Shown here piece by piece: positions 8,499 to 16,717 of a stretch of DNA of 23,243 bases. The first letter of the stretch is position 1, and each line of letters starts with the position of its first letter. Made by a program: the position numbers and the translations under genes. This DNA is from CAIZGX01 sp964430305 (GTDB lineage Bacteria > Bacteroidota > Bacteroidia > Flavobacteriales_D > Sanyastnellaceae): the NCBI GenBank assembly GCA_964430305.1, contig CAYSEX010000039.1:1-23243 (forward strand). The letters run 5' to 3'. The notes beneath the pieces are model-generated. The model did no database searches and was not told the DNA's origin. It worked only from the letters and a program-made list of their open reading frames with translations.

Positions 8499-9398
8499 TC
8501 AGATTGTTCTGCTCCGGTTCACAAGATATATTCCAGTTATGATAATACCTGCAAAAATACCGTGAAGCCAGGTAAAGGGTTCGTTATCTGCAACTCCCCA
8601 AAGAATTGCAACAACAGGAATGAGATATGTAATGCTCGATGCTGCAAGTGCTCCAACGCGCTGTGTAAAACTGAAAAAGAGAAGGTTTCCCAATGCGGTG
8701 CCTAGAAGCGCCAATGTGGCAATGGCTATAAATCCAGACCATCCGAATGCGTTTTCTTGGAGCGTTGCCACAACGCCGTTAGTCAATGCGAAAAAAATAC
8801 ATGGGATCCCTGCAATTGCCAAGGATATGGCACTTATTGCGGCGGCAGGCACACCTTGCAGTTTACTATGAATGGTATTTACACTTACGCCGTAACTCAT
8901 GGTGGCCAAAATAATGAGACCGCTATAGGCTAAATTCTGACTATCACCAAGTCCGCGAAGCGAAATGAGTGCAGCTGCTCCAATAAATCCGAGACTTACT
9001 CCAAGAAGTTGATTGACTAATATTTTCTTTTTGAAAAAGAAGTACCCAATAATAAGTGTGAATAAAGGGGTTAAAGCATTCAAAATACCAGACATTGAAG
9101 AGTGAATGAATAACTGAGCATTCGTGAACAAGAATGCAGGTATACCGCTTCCGAGTAAGCCAACGATACTCAGCCACAACAGATTTTTTTTGGATATGAA
9201 TTTTCTATAAACAACTAAAAACGGCGACATGGCCAATGCTGCAATTCCTAAGCGTAAGGCAGCAACTTGATTCGGTGTGAAAATAAGTTCCCCGTTTGTT
9301 GATTTCATGCCTCTTTTCATAAGCATAAATGAACTACCCCAAATGACGGCCAAAGTGACAATGACTAACGCATTTCGAATGGGTCGAGATTGGTTCAT
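8499..9398 (-). CDS. EamA-family (DMT) inner-membrane transporter
   Basis: A 299-residue protein with about ten hydrophobic helices in two homologous halves, the usual layout of EamA/RhaT drug-metabolite transporters. It starts with the family-typical first helix containing VIWGSSFMLMKRG, and the C-terminal half has LGTALGNLLFFSFTQRVGA followed by PVVAILWG. Family members export or import small metabolites such as amino acids; the substrate cannot be told from sequence. Its ATG is 3 bp after the stop of the small T9SS gene, so it is the last gene of the gcdH transcript. No terminator hairpin is visible between it and the rplU promoter. Confidence 0.9.
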   Translation of the reverse strand: MNQSRPIRNALVIVTLAVIWGSSFMLMKRGMKSTNGELIFTPNQVAALRLGIAALAMSPFLVVYRKFISKKNLLWLSIVGLLGSGIPAFLFTNAQLFIHSSMSGILNALTPLFTLIIGYFFFKKKILVNQLLGVSLGFIGAAALISLRGLGDSQNLAYSGLIILATMSYGVSVNTIHSKLQGVPAAAISAISLAIAGIPCIFFALTNGVVATLQENAFGWSGFIAIATLALLGTALGNLLFFSFTQRVGALAASSITYLIPVVAILWGVADNEPFTWLHGIFAGIIITGIYLVNRSRTI

Positions 9399-9401
9399 TT
9401 T

Positions 9402-10397
9402 TTATTGCTTCGCGAAAGAGTGAGTTTCTTCGTTTAATCTAATCAAGTATAATCCAGAAGCAAGTTGAGCCGTTGAATATGTCTGAGTACCAGGATGAAC
9501 TAAAAAGTTTTCGATCCAGTTACCACGTACATCGCAAATTTGCGCAAGGGTGGGTTCATTTCCTTCAAAATGAATTGTGAGTTTATCTTGGCATGGGTTC
9601 GGGAAAGTTTGCATTTGAACTTTTGAAACTTCCTGAATAGCACTAAAGGTGGGTTCGAAGCGATAAATAAGGCCATCTGTTGGCTCAGCGTTGAGAAGTG
9701 AATTTGGAGGAAACCCTCCAAAATTTAAAAAGTCGATAGGTGAGAGACTTGATACAGTTGGACTTTCAGGAGCACCAGACATGGTATAAAACCCTGACCA
9801 ATCTTGACCTGATGCGCTGTTTAGATTTTCTATTAATCCACAGATGACACCACCTTCGGGATGCAAGAGGTCAAATGCTGTGATGGAATTTGGTCCATAG
9901 TGGTATTCAAAAACACCGCCGTTCTGGTAAAACCAAAGCTGAAAATTTGTCCGGTTTTCAAATGAACCATTCGTGATTCCGTCTTCATAGAATCCAACGT
10001 TTTGCCATTCCACAATTAGAATTTGATTGCCCGGCGGGCCAATTGTGGTATACGATACAGGACTTACAAGGGTGTCGCTATCTGCGTTAGCAATATCTTC
10101 ATAGTATATGAGGAAGATGTCAAGAAGCAGATCATCTTGCACCCCATAAACGGTAGTTCCGTATTCACCAACGTATAGTGTGTTTATAGTGTCATTGTAT
10201 GTATAAAAAGGAAAGGGGAATGGAACGGTCCAGGTTGGATCGTCCCATACCATACCTTGGTCAAGCGAGGTTGCTTCTTCAATGCTCTGATATGCGCCGT
10301 TCAGTATTGTAACTGTGTAGTGTGGTCCTACAGTTTGTTGAGCAAAAACCCCAGCCGAGGCCAGGGTTAGTAGTATAGCAATAATTATATTTTTCAT
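9402..10397 (-). CDS. Small secreted protein with T9SS sorting domain
   Basis: A 331-residue exported protein. The ATG at 10397 is chosen because it begins the signal peptide (MKNIIIAILLTLASAGVFAQ); an upstream in-frame start would lie inside gcdH. The mature part is rich in beta-forming and aromatic residues (for example TVPFPFPFYTYNDTINTLYV and NFQLWFYQNGGVFEYHYGPN) and has no catalytic motif I recognise. The last 75 residues form a type A T9SS sorting domain (FPNPCQDKLTIHF, then LASGLYLIRLNEE). The protein should cross the outer membrane and be anchored or released. It is placed 4 bp after gcdH and 3 bp before the EamA gene, an odd position for a surface protein. The function is unknown. 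Confidence 0.85.
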   Translation of the reverse strand: MKNIIIAILLTLASAGVFAQQTVGPHYTVTILNGAYQSIEEATSLDQGMVWDDPTWTVPFPFPFYTYNDTINTLYVGEYGTTVYGVQDDLLLDIFLIYYEDIANADSDTLVSPVSYTTIGPPGNQILIVEWQNVGFYEDGITNGSFENRTNFQLWFYQNGGVFEYHYGPNSITAFDLLHPEGGVICGLIENLNSASGQDWSGFYTMSGAPESPTVSSLSPIDFLNFGGFPPNSLLNAEPTDGLIYRFEPTFSAIQEVSKVQMQTFPNPCQDKLTIHFEGNEPTLAQICDVRGNWIENFLVHPGTQTYSTAQLASGLYLIRLNEETHSFAKQ

Positions 10398-10401
10398 GAA
10401 A

Positions 10402-11580
10402 TTACTTGAAAGCGTCAAATCCTGTAACATCTAATCCGGTTATCAATAAATGAATATCGTGTGTTCCTTCATAGGTAATTACAGATTCCAGGTTCATCAT
10501 GTGTCGCATGATTGGATACTCTCCTGTAATGCCCATTCCACCTAGCATTTGACGTGCATTACTAGCAATGGTTTTCGCCATGTCTACGTTGTTACGCTTA
10601 GCCATGGAAATCATTGCGCTTGTTGCTCTGCCTTCATTTCTTAATTGACCTAAACGAAGTGTCAGTAATTGTGCTTTTGTGATTTCAGTAATCATCTCAG
10701 CCAATTTTTTTTGTTGCAATTGAAAAGCTCCAATGGGTTTGTTGAATTGCATGCGTTCTTGTGAATAACGCAAGGCAACGTCATAACAGTCGAGGGCTGC
10801 ACCAATAGCTCCCCAAGCAATTCCATAACGCGCGCTATCTAAACAAGAAAGTGGTCCGCCCAATCCTGAACGTCCGGGCAATAAGTTTTCTTTCGGAACT
10901 TTCACGTTATCGAAAATCAACTCACCGGTATCGCTTGCGCGAAGACTCCATTTTCCGTGCATGGTTGGAGTTGAAAATCCTTCCATTCCTCTTTCAACCA
11001 CTAATCCGTGAATTCTTCCTTCTTCGTTCTTTGCCCAAACAACGGCTATTTGCGCGAATGGAGCGTTAGAAATCCACATTTTCGCACCGTTCAACAAATA
11101 ATGGTCACCCATATCTTTGAAATTTGTGGTCATGCCACCAGGGTTCGAGCCGTGATCTGGTTCAGTTAAACCAAAGCAACCAATCCATTCGCCACTAGCC
11201 AATTTTGGAAGGTATTTTCTTCGTTGTTCTTCTGAACCATATTTCCAAATGGGATACATGACCAAAGAAGACTGTACAGAGGCAGTAGATCTAAGACCGG
11301 AATCGCAACGCTCAAGCTCTTGCATGATTAAACCATAGGCTATTTGATCTAGACCTGCTCCACCATATTCTTCCGGAATATATGGCCCGAAAGCTCCAAT
11401 GCTAGCAAGGCCAGGCAACAGGTGCTGTGGAAATTTGCAATTCTCGGCGGCCTCTTCAATTATTGGTGAAACTTCTTTTTTCACCCATTCTCGAGCGGCA
11501 TCACGAATTAGCTTGTGCTCGTCAGTCAACAATTCGTCCATTAAATAGTAATCGTGACCTTGGTATAAATCAGTACGCAT
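10402..11580 (-). CDS. gcdH: Glutaryl-CoA dehydrogenase-type acyl-CoA dehydrogenase
   Basis: A 392-residue FAD enzyme. Glutaryl-CoA dehydrogenase oxidises and decarboxylates glutaryl-CoA to crotonyl-CoA in lysine and tryptophan breakdown. Family marks are the substrate-binding segment ELERCDSGLRSTASVQSSLV, GCFGLTEPDHGSNPGGM, GKWSLRASDTGELIF, ARYGIAWGAIGAA, and the catalytic Glu at about residue 371 in YEGTHDIH. The Arg of SGLRS matches the residue that holds the glutaryl carboxylate in the human enzyme, which favours this assignment over other acyl-CoA dehydrogenases. The ATG at 11580 is chosen because an upstream TTG (11598) falls inside the -7 promoter box. It leads a likely operon with the small T9SS and EamA genes. 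Confidence 0.92.
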   Translation of the reverse strand: MRTDLYQGHDYYLMDELLTDEHKLIRDAAREWVKKEVSPIIEEAAENCKFPQHLLPGLASIGAFGPYIPEEYGGAGLDQIAYGLIMQELERCDSGLRSTASVQSSLVMYPIWKYGSEEQRRKYLPKLASGEWIGCFGLTEPDHGSNPGGMTTNFKDMGDHYLLNGAKMWISNAPFAQIAVVWAKNEEGRIHGLVVERGMEGFSTPTMHGKWSLRASDTGELIFDNVKVPKENLLPGRSGLGGPLSCLDSARYGIAWGAIGAALDCYDVALRYSQERMQFNKPIGAFQLQQKKLAEMITEITKAQLLTLRLGQLRNEGRATSAMISMAKRNNVDMAKTIASNARQMLGGMGITGEYPIMRHMMNLESVITYEGTHDIHLLITGLDVTGFDAFK

Positions 11581-11595
11581 GGTAATAAATTTTGG

Positions 11596-11603
11596 CAAAT
11601 GTA
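11596..11603 (-). promoter_or_regulatory. Putative -7 box of gcdH
   Basis: The minus strand reads TACATTTG, an exact TAnnTTTG match, 15 bp before the gcdH ATG. The -33 element is not convincing: the nearest TTTG is about 27 nt upstream. The box lies in the 60-bp gap between the MBOAT and gcdH genes and contains the TTG that would otherwise be an alternative start. Confidence 0.5.
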
Positions 11604-11640
11604 ATCATTCACAAGCAAGTGCGACTTAAACAAAAGCCAA

Positions 11641-13116
11641 TTAAAACTGCAAATAAATTGGAGCCACTGGGACATCCGCTTTCAATATTCCAACCACTAT
11701 CAAAATAGCGATAAAGAAGAGAACTTTAAATACGAATGGGGTTTTGGTAATCAATGAAATAATTTTTTCATTCCATTGTAGCGGAATTTGGTGAAGAACG
11801 AAAGCACCAACTATTGCGAAAACAACCCATTTGTAGTGAACAAGAAATTCTTTCCACGCTGAGACATCCATATTGGTAAATATTTGCTCCAGAATGATAT
11901 GACTCTTTTCAATGGAGCTTGGACCGAAATAGACCCAACAAAAAACAACGAAGTGAAAGGTGAAAGCGATTCCGAATATTTTTTTCCAAGAAAATCCTTT
12001 AACTTGAACGGTTGGCTTTTTATTACCCATTACCCATTTGTCAACTGCAAGAGCCGCTCCGTGCAAAGCCCCCCATACAATGAAAGTCCAGTTGGCGCCG
12101 TGCCAAAATCCACCAAGGAGCATGGTAATGAAGAGATTGAGATAAGTACGCACTTGACCTTTTCTATTTCCGCCAAGCGGTATGTACAAATAATCCCTTA
12201 ACCAACTTGAAAGTGATATGTGCCATCTTCTCCAAAATTCGGTTATTGAAGAACTTTGGTATGGCGCCAAAAAGTTAATTTCAATTTTTAAACCCATCCA
12301 ACGCGCTATACCAATGGCCATGTCTGAATAACCACTGAAATCGCAGTAGATGACCATGGCGTATGCATAAACTGCAGTTAAACAATAGAGTCCACTATAG
12401 CGTGTTGGATCATCAAAAACTACCTGAACAATGTTGGTATACAAGAAATCGCTGATGACCATTTTCTTGAATGCACCGGTTAAAATGAAGAAAAATCCAT
12501 AGCTTAAATCTTCAGATTTTAATTCAATTTTTTGTCGAATTTGTGGCAGAAAGTCTGCAGCTCTCACAATAGGACCCATCATGAGCTTCGGGAAATAGGA
12601 GAGGAAGAAAAGGTAGTCAATAAATTTGTTCACAGGTTTGAAATGTCCTTTGTACACATCAACCGTGTAGCTCAAATTTTCAAAAGTGTAGAATGAAATA
12701 CCCACGGGAAGGGCCAAATGCAACAACTCATAATTCCCGTTTCCCCAATCATTCATCATTTGAATGAAAAAGTCGGTGTATTTGAAGTAGAATAGGAGTC
12801 CCAAATTAAGAACAATACTTCCAATGAGTAATGTTTTTTTAAGTGCGCTGTTGTTCGATTTAGCAATGGCATGACTTAGGTTGTAGTCCACCACTGCTGC
12901 TGCAAGAATAAACACAACATACTCTCCACAGGCTTTGTAAAAAAAGAACAAGGAGAATAATGAAACTATCCAAAGGCGCAATGTGACCCGCTTGTGAACA
13001 AGCGCATAAACTCCGAAAAACAGTGTGAAAAAGAAAAAGAAGAACGCCGAATTGAATACCAGTGGCGAGGTTATTTGAAACTTCAGTTGCTCAATAACGG
13101 CATTCCAACTAATCAT
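11641..13116 (-). CDS. MBOAT-family membrane-bound O-acyltransferase (AlgI-like)
   Basis: A 491-residue polytopic membrane protein of the usual AlgI/PatA/DltB size. It has the conserved segment EFWRRWHISLSSWLRDYLYI followed by PLGGN, then the catalytic His at residue 339 in LGGFWHGANWTFIVWG. Relatives accept an acyl group (normally acetyl) on the cytoplasmic side and pass it across the membrane to a periplasmic partner that modifies alginate, cellulose, peptidoglycan or other polymers. It overlaps the upstream SGNH protein 2 gene by 8 bp, and a second SGNH gene precedes that one. The three together look like a complete O-acylation module. The acceptor polymer cannot be deduced. Confidence 0.93.
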   Translation of the reverse strand: MISWNAVIEQLKFQITSPLVFNSAFFFFFFTLFFGVYALVHKRVTLRLWIVSLFSLFFFYKACGEYVVFILAAAVVDYNLSHAIAKSNNSALKKTLLIGSIVLNLGLLFYFKYTDFFIQMMNDWGNGNYELLHLALPVGISFYTFENLSYTVDVYKGHFKPVNKFIDYLFFLSYFPKLMMGPIVRAADFLPQIRQKIELKSEDLSYGFFFILTGAFKKMVISDFLYTNIVQVVFDDPTRYSGLYCLTAVYAYAMVIYCDFSGYSDMAIGIARWMGLKIEINFLAPYQSSSITEFWRRWHISLSSWLRDYLYIPLGGNRKGQVRTYLNLFITMLLGGFWHGANWTFIVWGALHGAALAVDKWVMGNKKPTVQVKGFSWKKIFGIAFTFHFVVFCWVYFGPSSIEKSHIILEQIFTNMDVSAWKEFLVHYKWVVFAIVGAFVLHQIPLQWNEKIISLITKTPFVFKVLFFIAILIVVGILKADVPVAPIYLQF

Positions 13117-14305
13117 GATTTTGGAATTTTTTTAGATGATGACTAAATGCTTTGGCCATGCTCTCTCCGGCAATGGTGTAACCTTTCATTGAAAGATGAA
13201 TTTGCTTAGAGTCGGTCAGACCCAGGGCGGCCCATTGTTTCATGCTTCCTTCACCCCCCATGCAAGAGAATAAGTCAAATACATATAAGTTGTAGGTTTT
13301 GGCTAGTTCCAATTGAATGCGCTGAATTCTTGATACCAATGGATTGGGAACGTAACTGTATCTCTTTCCTACTTTTTGTGAAATACTTACACCTGGCGGA
13401 GTTGTAAGTACAACTATTGGCGGAGATTCCAATCCGGCAAGCAGTTGAATCATTCCACGAACTTCTTCTCGAAAAAGGCTGTCTGAAAATGAACTTCCTT
13501 GAAAGGCTTCATTCGTGCCTAGTGAAAGAATAACTATTTCAGGGGATAAACTTTCTATGTGCTTTCTGAAATCTTCGGCTTGGTTGTATTGATTAAATGT
13601 GGCTCCATTTACGCCAATGGAGGAGACAACAGCTCCTGATTCTTTCGAACGAACATATACCCCTTGTAAGACAGATGAATTTTGAAGTTTGTACTTTTTG
13701 ATGTGCGAAATTCGAAAAGAAAAAATACCTTTTTCAAAATAAAAAACAGATTTGAAAGGTGTACTTTCGGTATCGATGAATTGTCCTTGAATTCCCGCTC
13801 TGGAGTGAACAGCATAGTGGTAGTTTGAGTCAAGATTAGAGGAGTGAAATACGGTAACGAAGTGAATAGCCGAAGTTTGGGTAGAGTCGAACTTGTAATC
13901 GATATATGCATCACTTCTATTCTGGTAAATGCTGTACCCTGCGATACCAATGGGCTGATTCGGATTTTTTGCAGTTACCTTGTAGGGTTGCCATGACACA
14001 TTCGATGAAGACTTGTAACTGCTGTGTCCGTTGGTATTCGCCAATTGATAGGGGTAAGCCATACCATAACCACCATCACCGAATTGTTTTTTTAAAATTT
14101 TACCAAGGGGTGCAGCCATCACTCCCGGTTGAATATGCGAATCGCCAATTTGTACAACATCTAGCGGCAAGTTCATTTCTTGAGTGAAGTAATATAAATT
14201 TTCAATAGCGAATGCCCGCCCAATGAGAGAGTCTTGTTCATGAACCATTTGAGCTTTAGTACTGAAGGCAATCAGCAGAAAAAAGATATTAAACAGTGTT
14301 TTCAT
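13109..14305 (-). CDS. Exported SGNH/GDSL-type acyl-handling protein (SGNH protein 2)
   Basis: A 398-residue exported protein. The ATG at 14305 is chosen because it starts the signal peptide MKTLFNIFFLLIAFSTKAQ. SGNH blocks are visible: block I VVQIGDSHIQPG with the nucleophile Ser56, block III SLGTNEAF, and block V QIHLSMKGYTIAGE with His370. The residue three before that His is Lys367 rather than the usual Asp. A roughly 190-residue beta-rich region lies between blocks I and III, as in PatB-like O-acetyltransferases or esterases. It is 1 bp downstream of SGNH protein 1 and overlaps the MBOAT gene by 8 bp, which argues for acyl transfer onto a polymer in the periplasm. Esterase activity is the alternative. 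Confidence 0.85.
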   Translation of the reverse strand: MKTLFNIFFLLIAFSTKAQMVHEQDSLIGRAFAIENLYYFTQEMNLPLDVVQIGDSHIQPGVMAAPLGKILKKQFGDGGYGMAYPYQLANTNGHSSYKSSSNVSWQPYKVTAKNPNQPIGIAGYSIYQNRSDAYIDYKFDSTQTSAIHFVTVFHSSNLDSNYHYAVHSRAGIQGQFIDTESTPFKSVFYFEKGIFSFRISHIKKYKLQNSSVLQGVYVRSKESGAVVSSIGVNGATFNQYNQAEDFRKHIESLSPEIVILSLGTNEAFQGSSFSDSLFREEVRGMIQLLAGLESPPIVVLTTPPGVSISQKVGKRYSYVPNPLVSRIQRIQLELAKTYNLYVFDLFSCMGGEGSMKQWAALGLTDSKQIHLSMKGYTIAGESMAKAFSHHLKKFQNHD

Positions 14306-14306
14306 G

Positions 14307-15605
14307 CTATTGCTTTTGTTTTTTTTGCATGTAAACTGACTGTGAACGCATGAGATACTCGAAAAGTAAATTGCCAACTACCTTGGTTCCGTCTCTACTT
14401 AAATGGGTATAGTCTGAATTCGCAAGTTTAGGAATAGAATCTTGAACCCATGCAACAATAGACCCTTGGCCCCCCATAGCTTCGTACAAACTGAAAAATG
14501 CACAACCGTTGTTTAATGCAGTTTCACGTTGAATTTTTTCTAAGTCACGAACAGTTACGTCACTCTTCCATTCGCCCTTTATTTTACGTCCTTTATCTGA
14601 AACACCCACAACCAAAATGGAAGCCTTGGGAAAACAAGATTTGAGATGCTTGATGGTTTTATCTAAGTTATTTCCATAGCCTTTGTAGTTCGAAACTCCG
14701 GGTGAGTGAATGTTTAGGCCGAATTCGAGAATGATCAACTTGTATTCAAAAATTTCTTCTAAACTTGCGAATAGATTTTGAGGAAGTTGGCTTAATCCAA
14801 TGCCTGAACTTCCTCGATATGCGAAGTTGTCGACGTAACAACCTTTCCCATTTTCAAAATTTAAACCGTACAAAGCAGGTTCGCCTGCGTCACATTGAAT
14901 ATTGATTTGCTTGCCCTCTGAATTTGGAAGTTCAAGATAGAATTTACCTGGATTTGGCCAATCAATAAATGATCTTTGACCATTTACAGTGTAGGCAAAT
15001 TTTCCAGATGAATTAGGATTGGCAATGAGCCAAGCTTTTTTGAATGGATGTTTCGAAGCGGTATACGTTGCACTTGCACCCGGTTGTGCAACAAAAACCT
15101 GTCCGGTTGGACCAACTTCAAATGAACTTGAATTGCTTTGGAAATCTGAAATTCTCCAGAAGTCATTGAACTGATGTCCAATAGTAACCCGGTATCCCGC
15201 AACAATAGAAGTTAAGGGCATCCAACCAACCCCATTTCCACCGTATTTTTTTTGTAGAGCATCACGCAAATCACATGTTAAATTATCTCCTTCAATTTGT
15301 GAATCTCCGAAATGGGCAATGTGAATACTTTTGGAACCCAATGGGAGTTTGTCAAGTCCCTCGAAAAAATAATCAAGATTACCATTCATTTCAACCTGAC
15401 CTTTCCCAACTTGTATGATGGAGTCTTTGTAGAGTGAGTCTTTAACTTGTTGAATGGAATCTTGTATTAAATTTTCAGTCTTTATTTCGCTAATGAAGTC
15501 AACTTGTAATTTTTCAGGAAGTTGCTTTACCCAATATGAATATACAATTACTCCTATGGCAGAGAGTAATAAAAGAAATGCAATTTGATAAAGAGGATTG
15601 CGCAT
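14307..15605 (-). CDS. Membrane-anchored SGNH/GDSL-type protein (SGNH protein 1)
   Basis: A 432-residue protein with one N-terminal transmembrane segment (about residues 8-25) and a polar linker (about 40-70), so its catalytic domain should face the periplasm while tethered to the inner membrane. SGNH blocks: IAHFGDSQIEGD with Ser102, the FGLN segment as block III, and SDYTHLSRDGT with Asp398 and His401, a full triad. A beta-rich insert lies between blocks I and III, as in SGNH protein 2, although overall similarity is low. It is first in the SGNH-SGNH-MBOAT group and has a candidate promoter of its own. The membrane tether suggests it receives the acyl group from the MBOAT protein. Confidence 0.85.
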   Translation of the reverse strand: MRNPLYQIAFLLLLSAIGVIVYSYWVKQLPEKLQVDFISEIKTENLIQDSIQQVKDSLYKDSIIQVGKGQVEMNGNLDYFFEGLDKLPLGSKSIHIAHFGDSQIEGDNLTCDLRDALQKKYGGNGVGWMPLTSIVAGYRVTIGHQFNDFWRISDFQSNSSSFEVGPTGQVFVAQPGASATYTASKHPFKKAWLIANPNSSGKFAYTVNGQRSFIDWPNPGKFYLELPNSEGKQINIQCDAGEPALYGLNFENGKGCYVDNFAYRGSSGIGLSQLPQNLFASLEEIFEYKLIILEFGLNIHSPGVSNYKGYGNNLDKTIKHLKSCFPKASILVVGVSDKGRKIKGEWKSDVTVRDLEKIQRETALNNGCAFFSLYEAMGGQGSIVAWVQDSIPKLANSDYTHLSRDGTKVVGNLLFEYLMRSQSVYMQKKQKQ

Positions 15606-15622
15606 TTGTTTTCTGTGGATTG

Positions 15623-15651
15623 CGAAAATACAAGGAAAATCTGCTTTTCAA
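15623..15651 (-). promoter_or_regulatory. Candidate promoter of the SGNH-SGNH-MBOAT block
   Basis: On the minus strand TTG (15651-15649) is followed after 18 nt by TATTTTCG (15630-15623), one mismatch from TAnnTTTG. The -7 box ends 17 bp before the ATG at 15605. The site overlaps the rnhA stop codon. Read-through from rnhA is equally possible. Confidence 0.45.
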
Positions 15652-16112
15652 GGAGTTTCACGTTGATTTTCATAACCTTTGTCAATGTGCAAAGGGTGGG
15701 CGCTACATGCATTCACTGCTAGTACATCGCATCTTTCATTGTAGGTGTTTCCTGCGTGACCTTTTACCCATTGAAAACGAATTTGGTGTTTTTGTGAGAT
15801 TTCCAGGTAGCGTTTCCAAAGATCTGGGTTCTTTACATTCTTCCAATTTCTTTTTACCCATCCGTTTATCCATTTCTTTTCAACGGCATCTACAACGTAT
15901 TTGGAATCGCTGAAAATGGTCACATTGCTATTTGGGATTTTTAATACTTCAAGTGCAACAATGACAGCCATAAGCTCCATGCGATTGTTTGTAGTTAGGC
16001 GAAATCCTTCAGCCAATTCTTTATAGTATTCTCCAGACATGAGTACAATTCCGTATCCGCCCGGACCTGGATTACCCTTCGCCGCTCCGTCTGTATATAC
16101 GGTTATGTTCAT
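15648..16112 (-). CDS. rnhA: Ribonuclease HI
   Basis: A 154-residue nuclease that cuts the RNA strand of RNA:DNA hybrids; the length is normal. All active-site residues of the family are present: Asp8 in YTDGAAKGNPGPGG, Glu46 in NNRMELMAV, Asp69 in FSDSKYV, His119 in WVKGHAGN and Asp129 in NERCDVLA. The basic protrusion around WINGWVKRNWKNVKNPDLW matches the handle region of E. coli RNase HI. Its ATG overlaps the udk stop in ATGA, so the two are translationally coupled. It is last in the six-gene block and is followed by a 42-bp gap. Confidence 0.96.
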   Translation of the reverse strand: MNITVYTDGAAKGNPGPGGYGIVLMSGEYYKELAEGFRLTTNNRMELMAVIVALEVLKIPNSNVTIFSDSKYVVDAVEKKWINGWVKRNWKNVKNPDLWKRYLEISQKHQIRFQWVKGHAGNTYNERCDVLAVNACSAHPLHIDKGYENQRETP

Positions 16113-16717
16113 TGGTAACCTAATGTTTGAGACAAACTGCGTAATTCGTCATCGAATGATTTCGTGCTATCAATAATGAAGTCACATTTAGAAATATAGG
16201 GTTCAAGGAATTCTTTTTCAGCCGGACGCACATGATTGTTCCATTGATATCTCACTTCGTGTTCAGGGTAACCTCTTTCACCAAGATCTCTGTCAATTCT
16301 TCTTTGCAGCCTTAAATCTTCAGGTGCGTTCAAGTAGATTTTATGGTTTAATCGTTCAAATATTTCGTGGAAGTGAAAAACGAATAAGCCCTCCATAACT
16401 ATGATTCTCGCTGGTTCAATGCGCACTTTTTCTGGTTCCCAGGCAGGATTGTTAAAATTGTATTCAAGGAATTCAATAGCATTGCCAGCGAGTAACATAT
16501 TCATGTCTTGCACAAACTTTTCTCTGTTTATTCCTGTTGGTAAGTCATAATTCACCCACCCATTTTCATCTCGGTGCTGCTCTTGTTGAGGTTTGTAATA
16601 ATTGTCTTGAGATACCAGTGCTAGTTCAGCTTGGGGTATTCGTTCCTTTAATTGCCGCAGGAATGTTGTTTTACCTGATCCACTGCCTCCTGAAATTCCA
16701 ATTAGTATTCGATTCAC
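16109..16717 (-). CDS. udk: Uridine kinase
   Basis: A 202-residue P-loop kinase that phosphorylates uridine (and cytidine) in pyrimidine salvage. The Walker A motif is GISGGSGSGKTT at residues 7-18. SQDNYYKP, the segment MEGLFVFH and RRIDRDLGERGYP are typical of bacterial Udk. The GTG at 16717 is chosen as start: it gives the family length, places the P-loop where expected, and overlaps the stop of the VWA gene in GTGA. The open frame continues 22 codons further upstream, but that stretch lies inside the VWA gene and looks unrelated to Udk. The A8 run just before the GTG may help ribosome loading. The gene is coupled to rnhA by an ATGA overlap. Confidence 0.93.
   Translation of the reverse strand: MNRILIGISGGSGSGKTTFLRQLKERIPQAELALVSQDNYYKPQQEQHRDENGWVNYDLPTGINREKFVQDMNMLLAGNAIEFLEYNFNNPAWEPEKVRIEPARIIVMEGLFVFHFHEIFERLNHKIYLNAPEDLRLQRRIDRDLGERGYPEHEVRYQWNNHVRPAEKEFLEPYISKCDFIIDSTKSFDDELRSLSQTLGYQ

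Noticed and set aside
10398..10430. Upstream start for the small T9SS protein
   Set aside because: It would put 11 residues before a normal signal peptide and start inside gcdH. The ATG at 10397 fits better.
11612..11623. CACAAGCAAGTG-like symmetry between MBOAT and gcdH
   Set aside because: Only the outer three bases on each side pair; not a convincing operator or hairpin.
11884..12201. Rightward 105-codon open frame
   Set aside because: Antisense to the MBOAT catalytic region; no start context or homology that I recognise.
14306..14377. Upstream start for SGNH protein 2
   Set aside because: The 24 extra residues come from inside the SGNH protein 1 gene, and the signal peptide begins at the ATG at 14305.
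15536..15913. Rightward 125-codon open frame
   Set aside because: It lies antisense to the rnhA start-to-stop region and the SGNH protein 1 N-terminus. Its translation has no domain, signal or composition of a real protein, while both opposite genes are certain.
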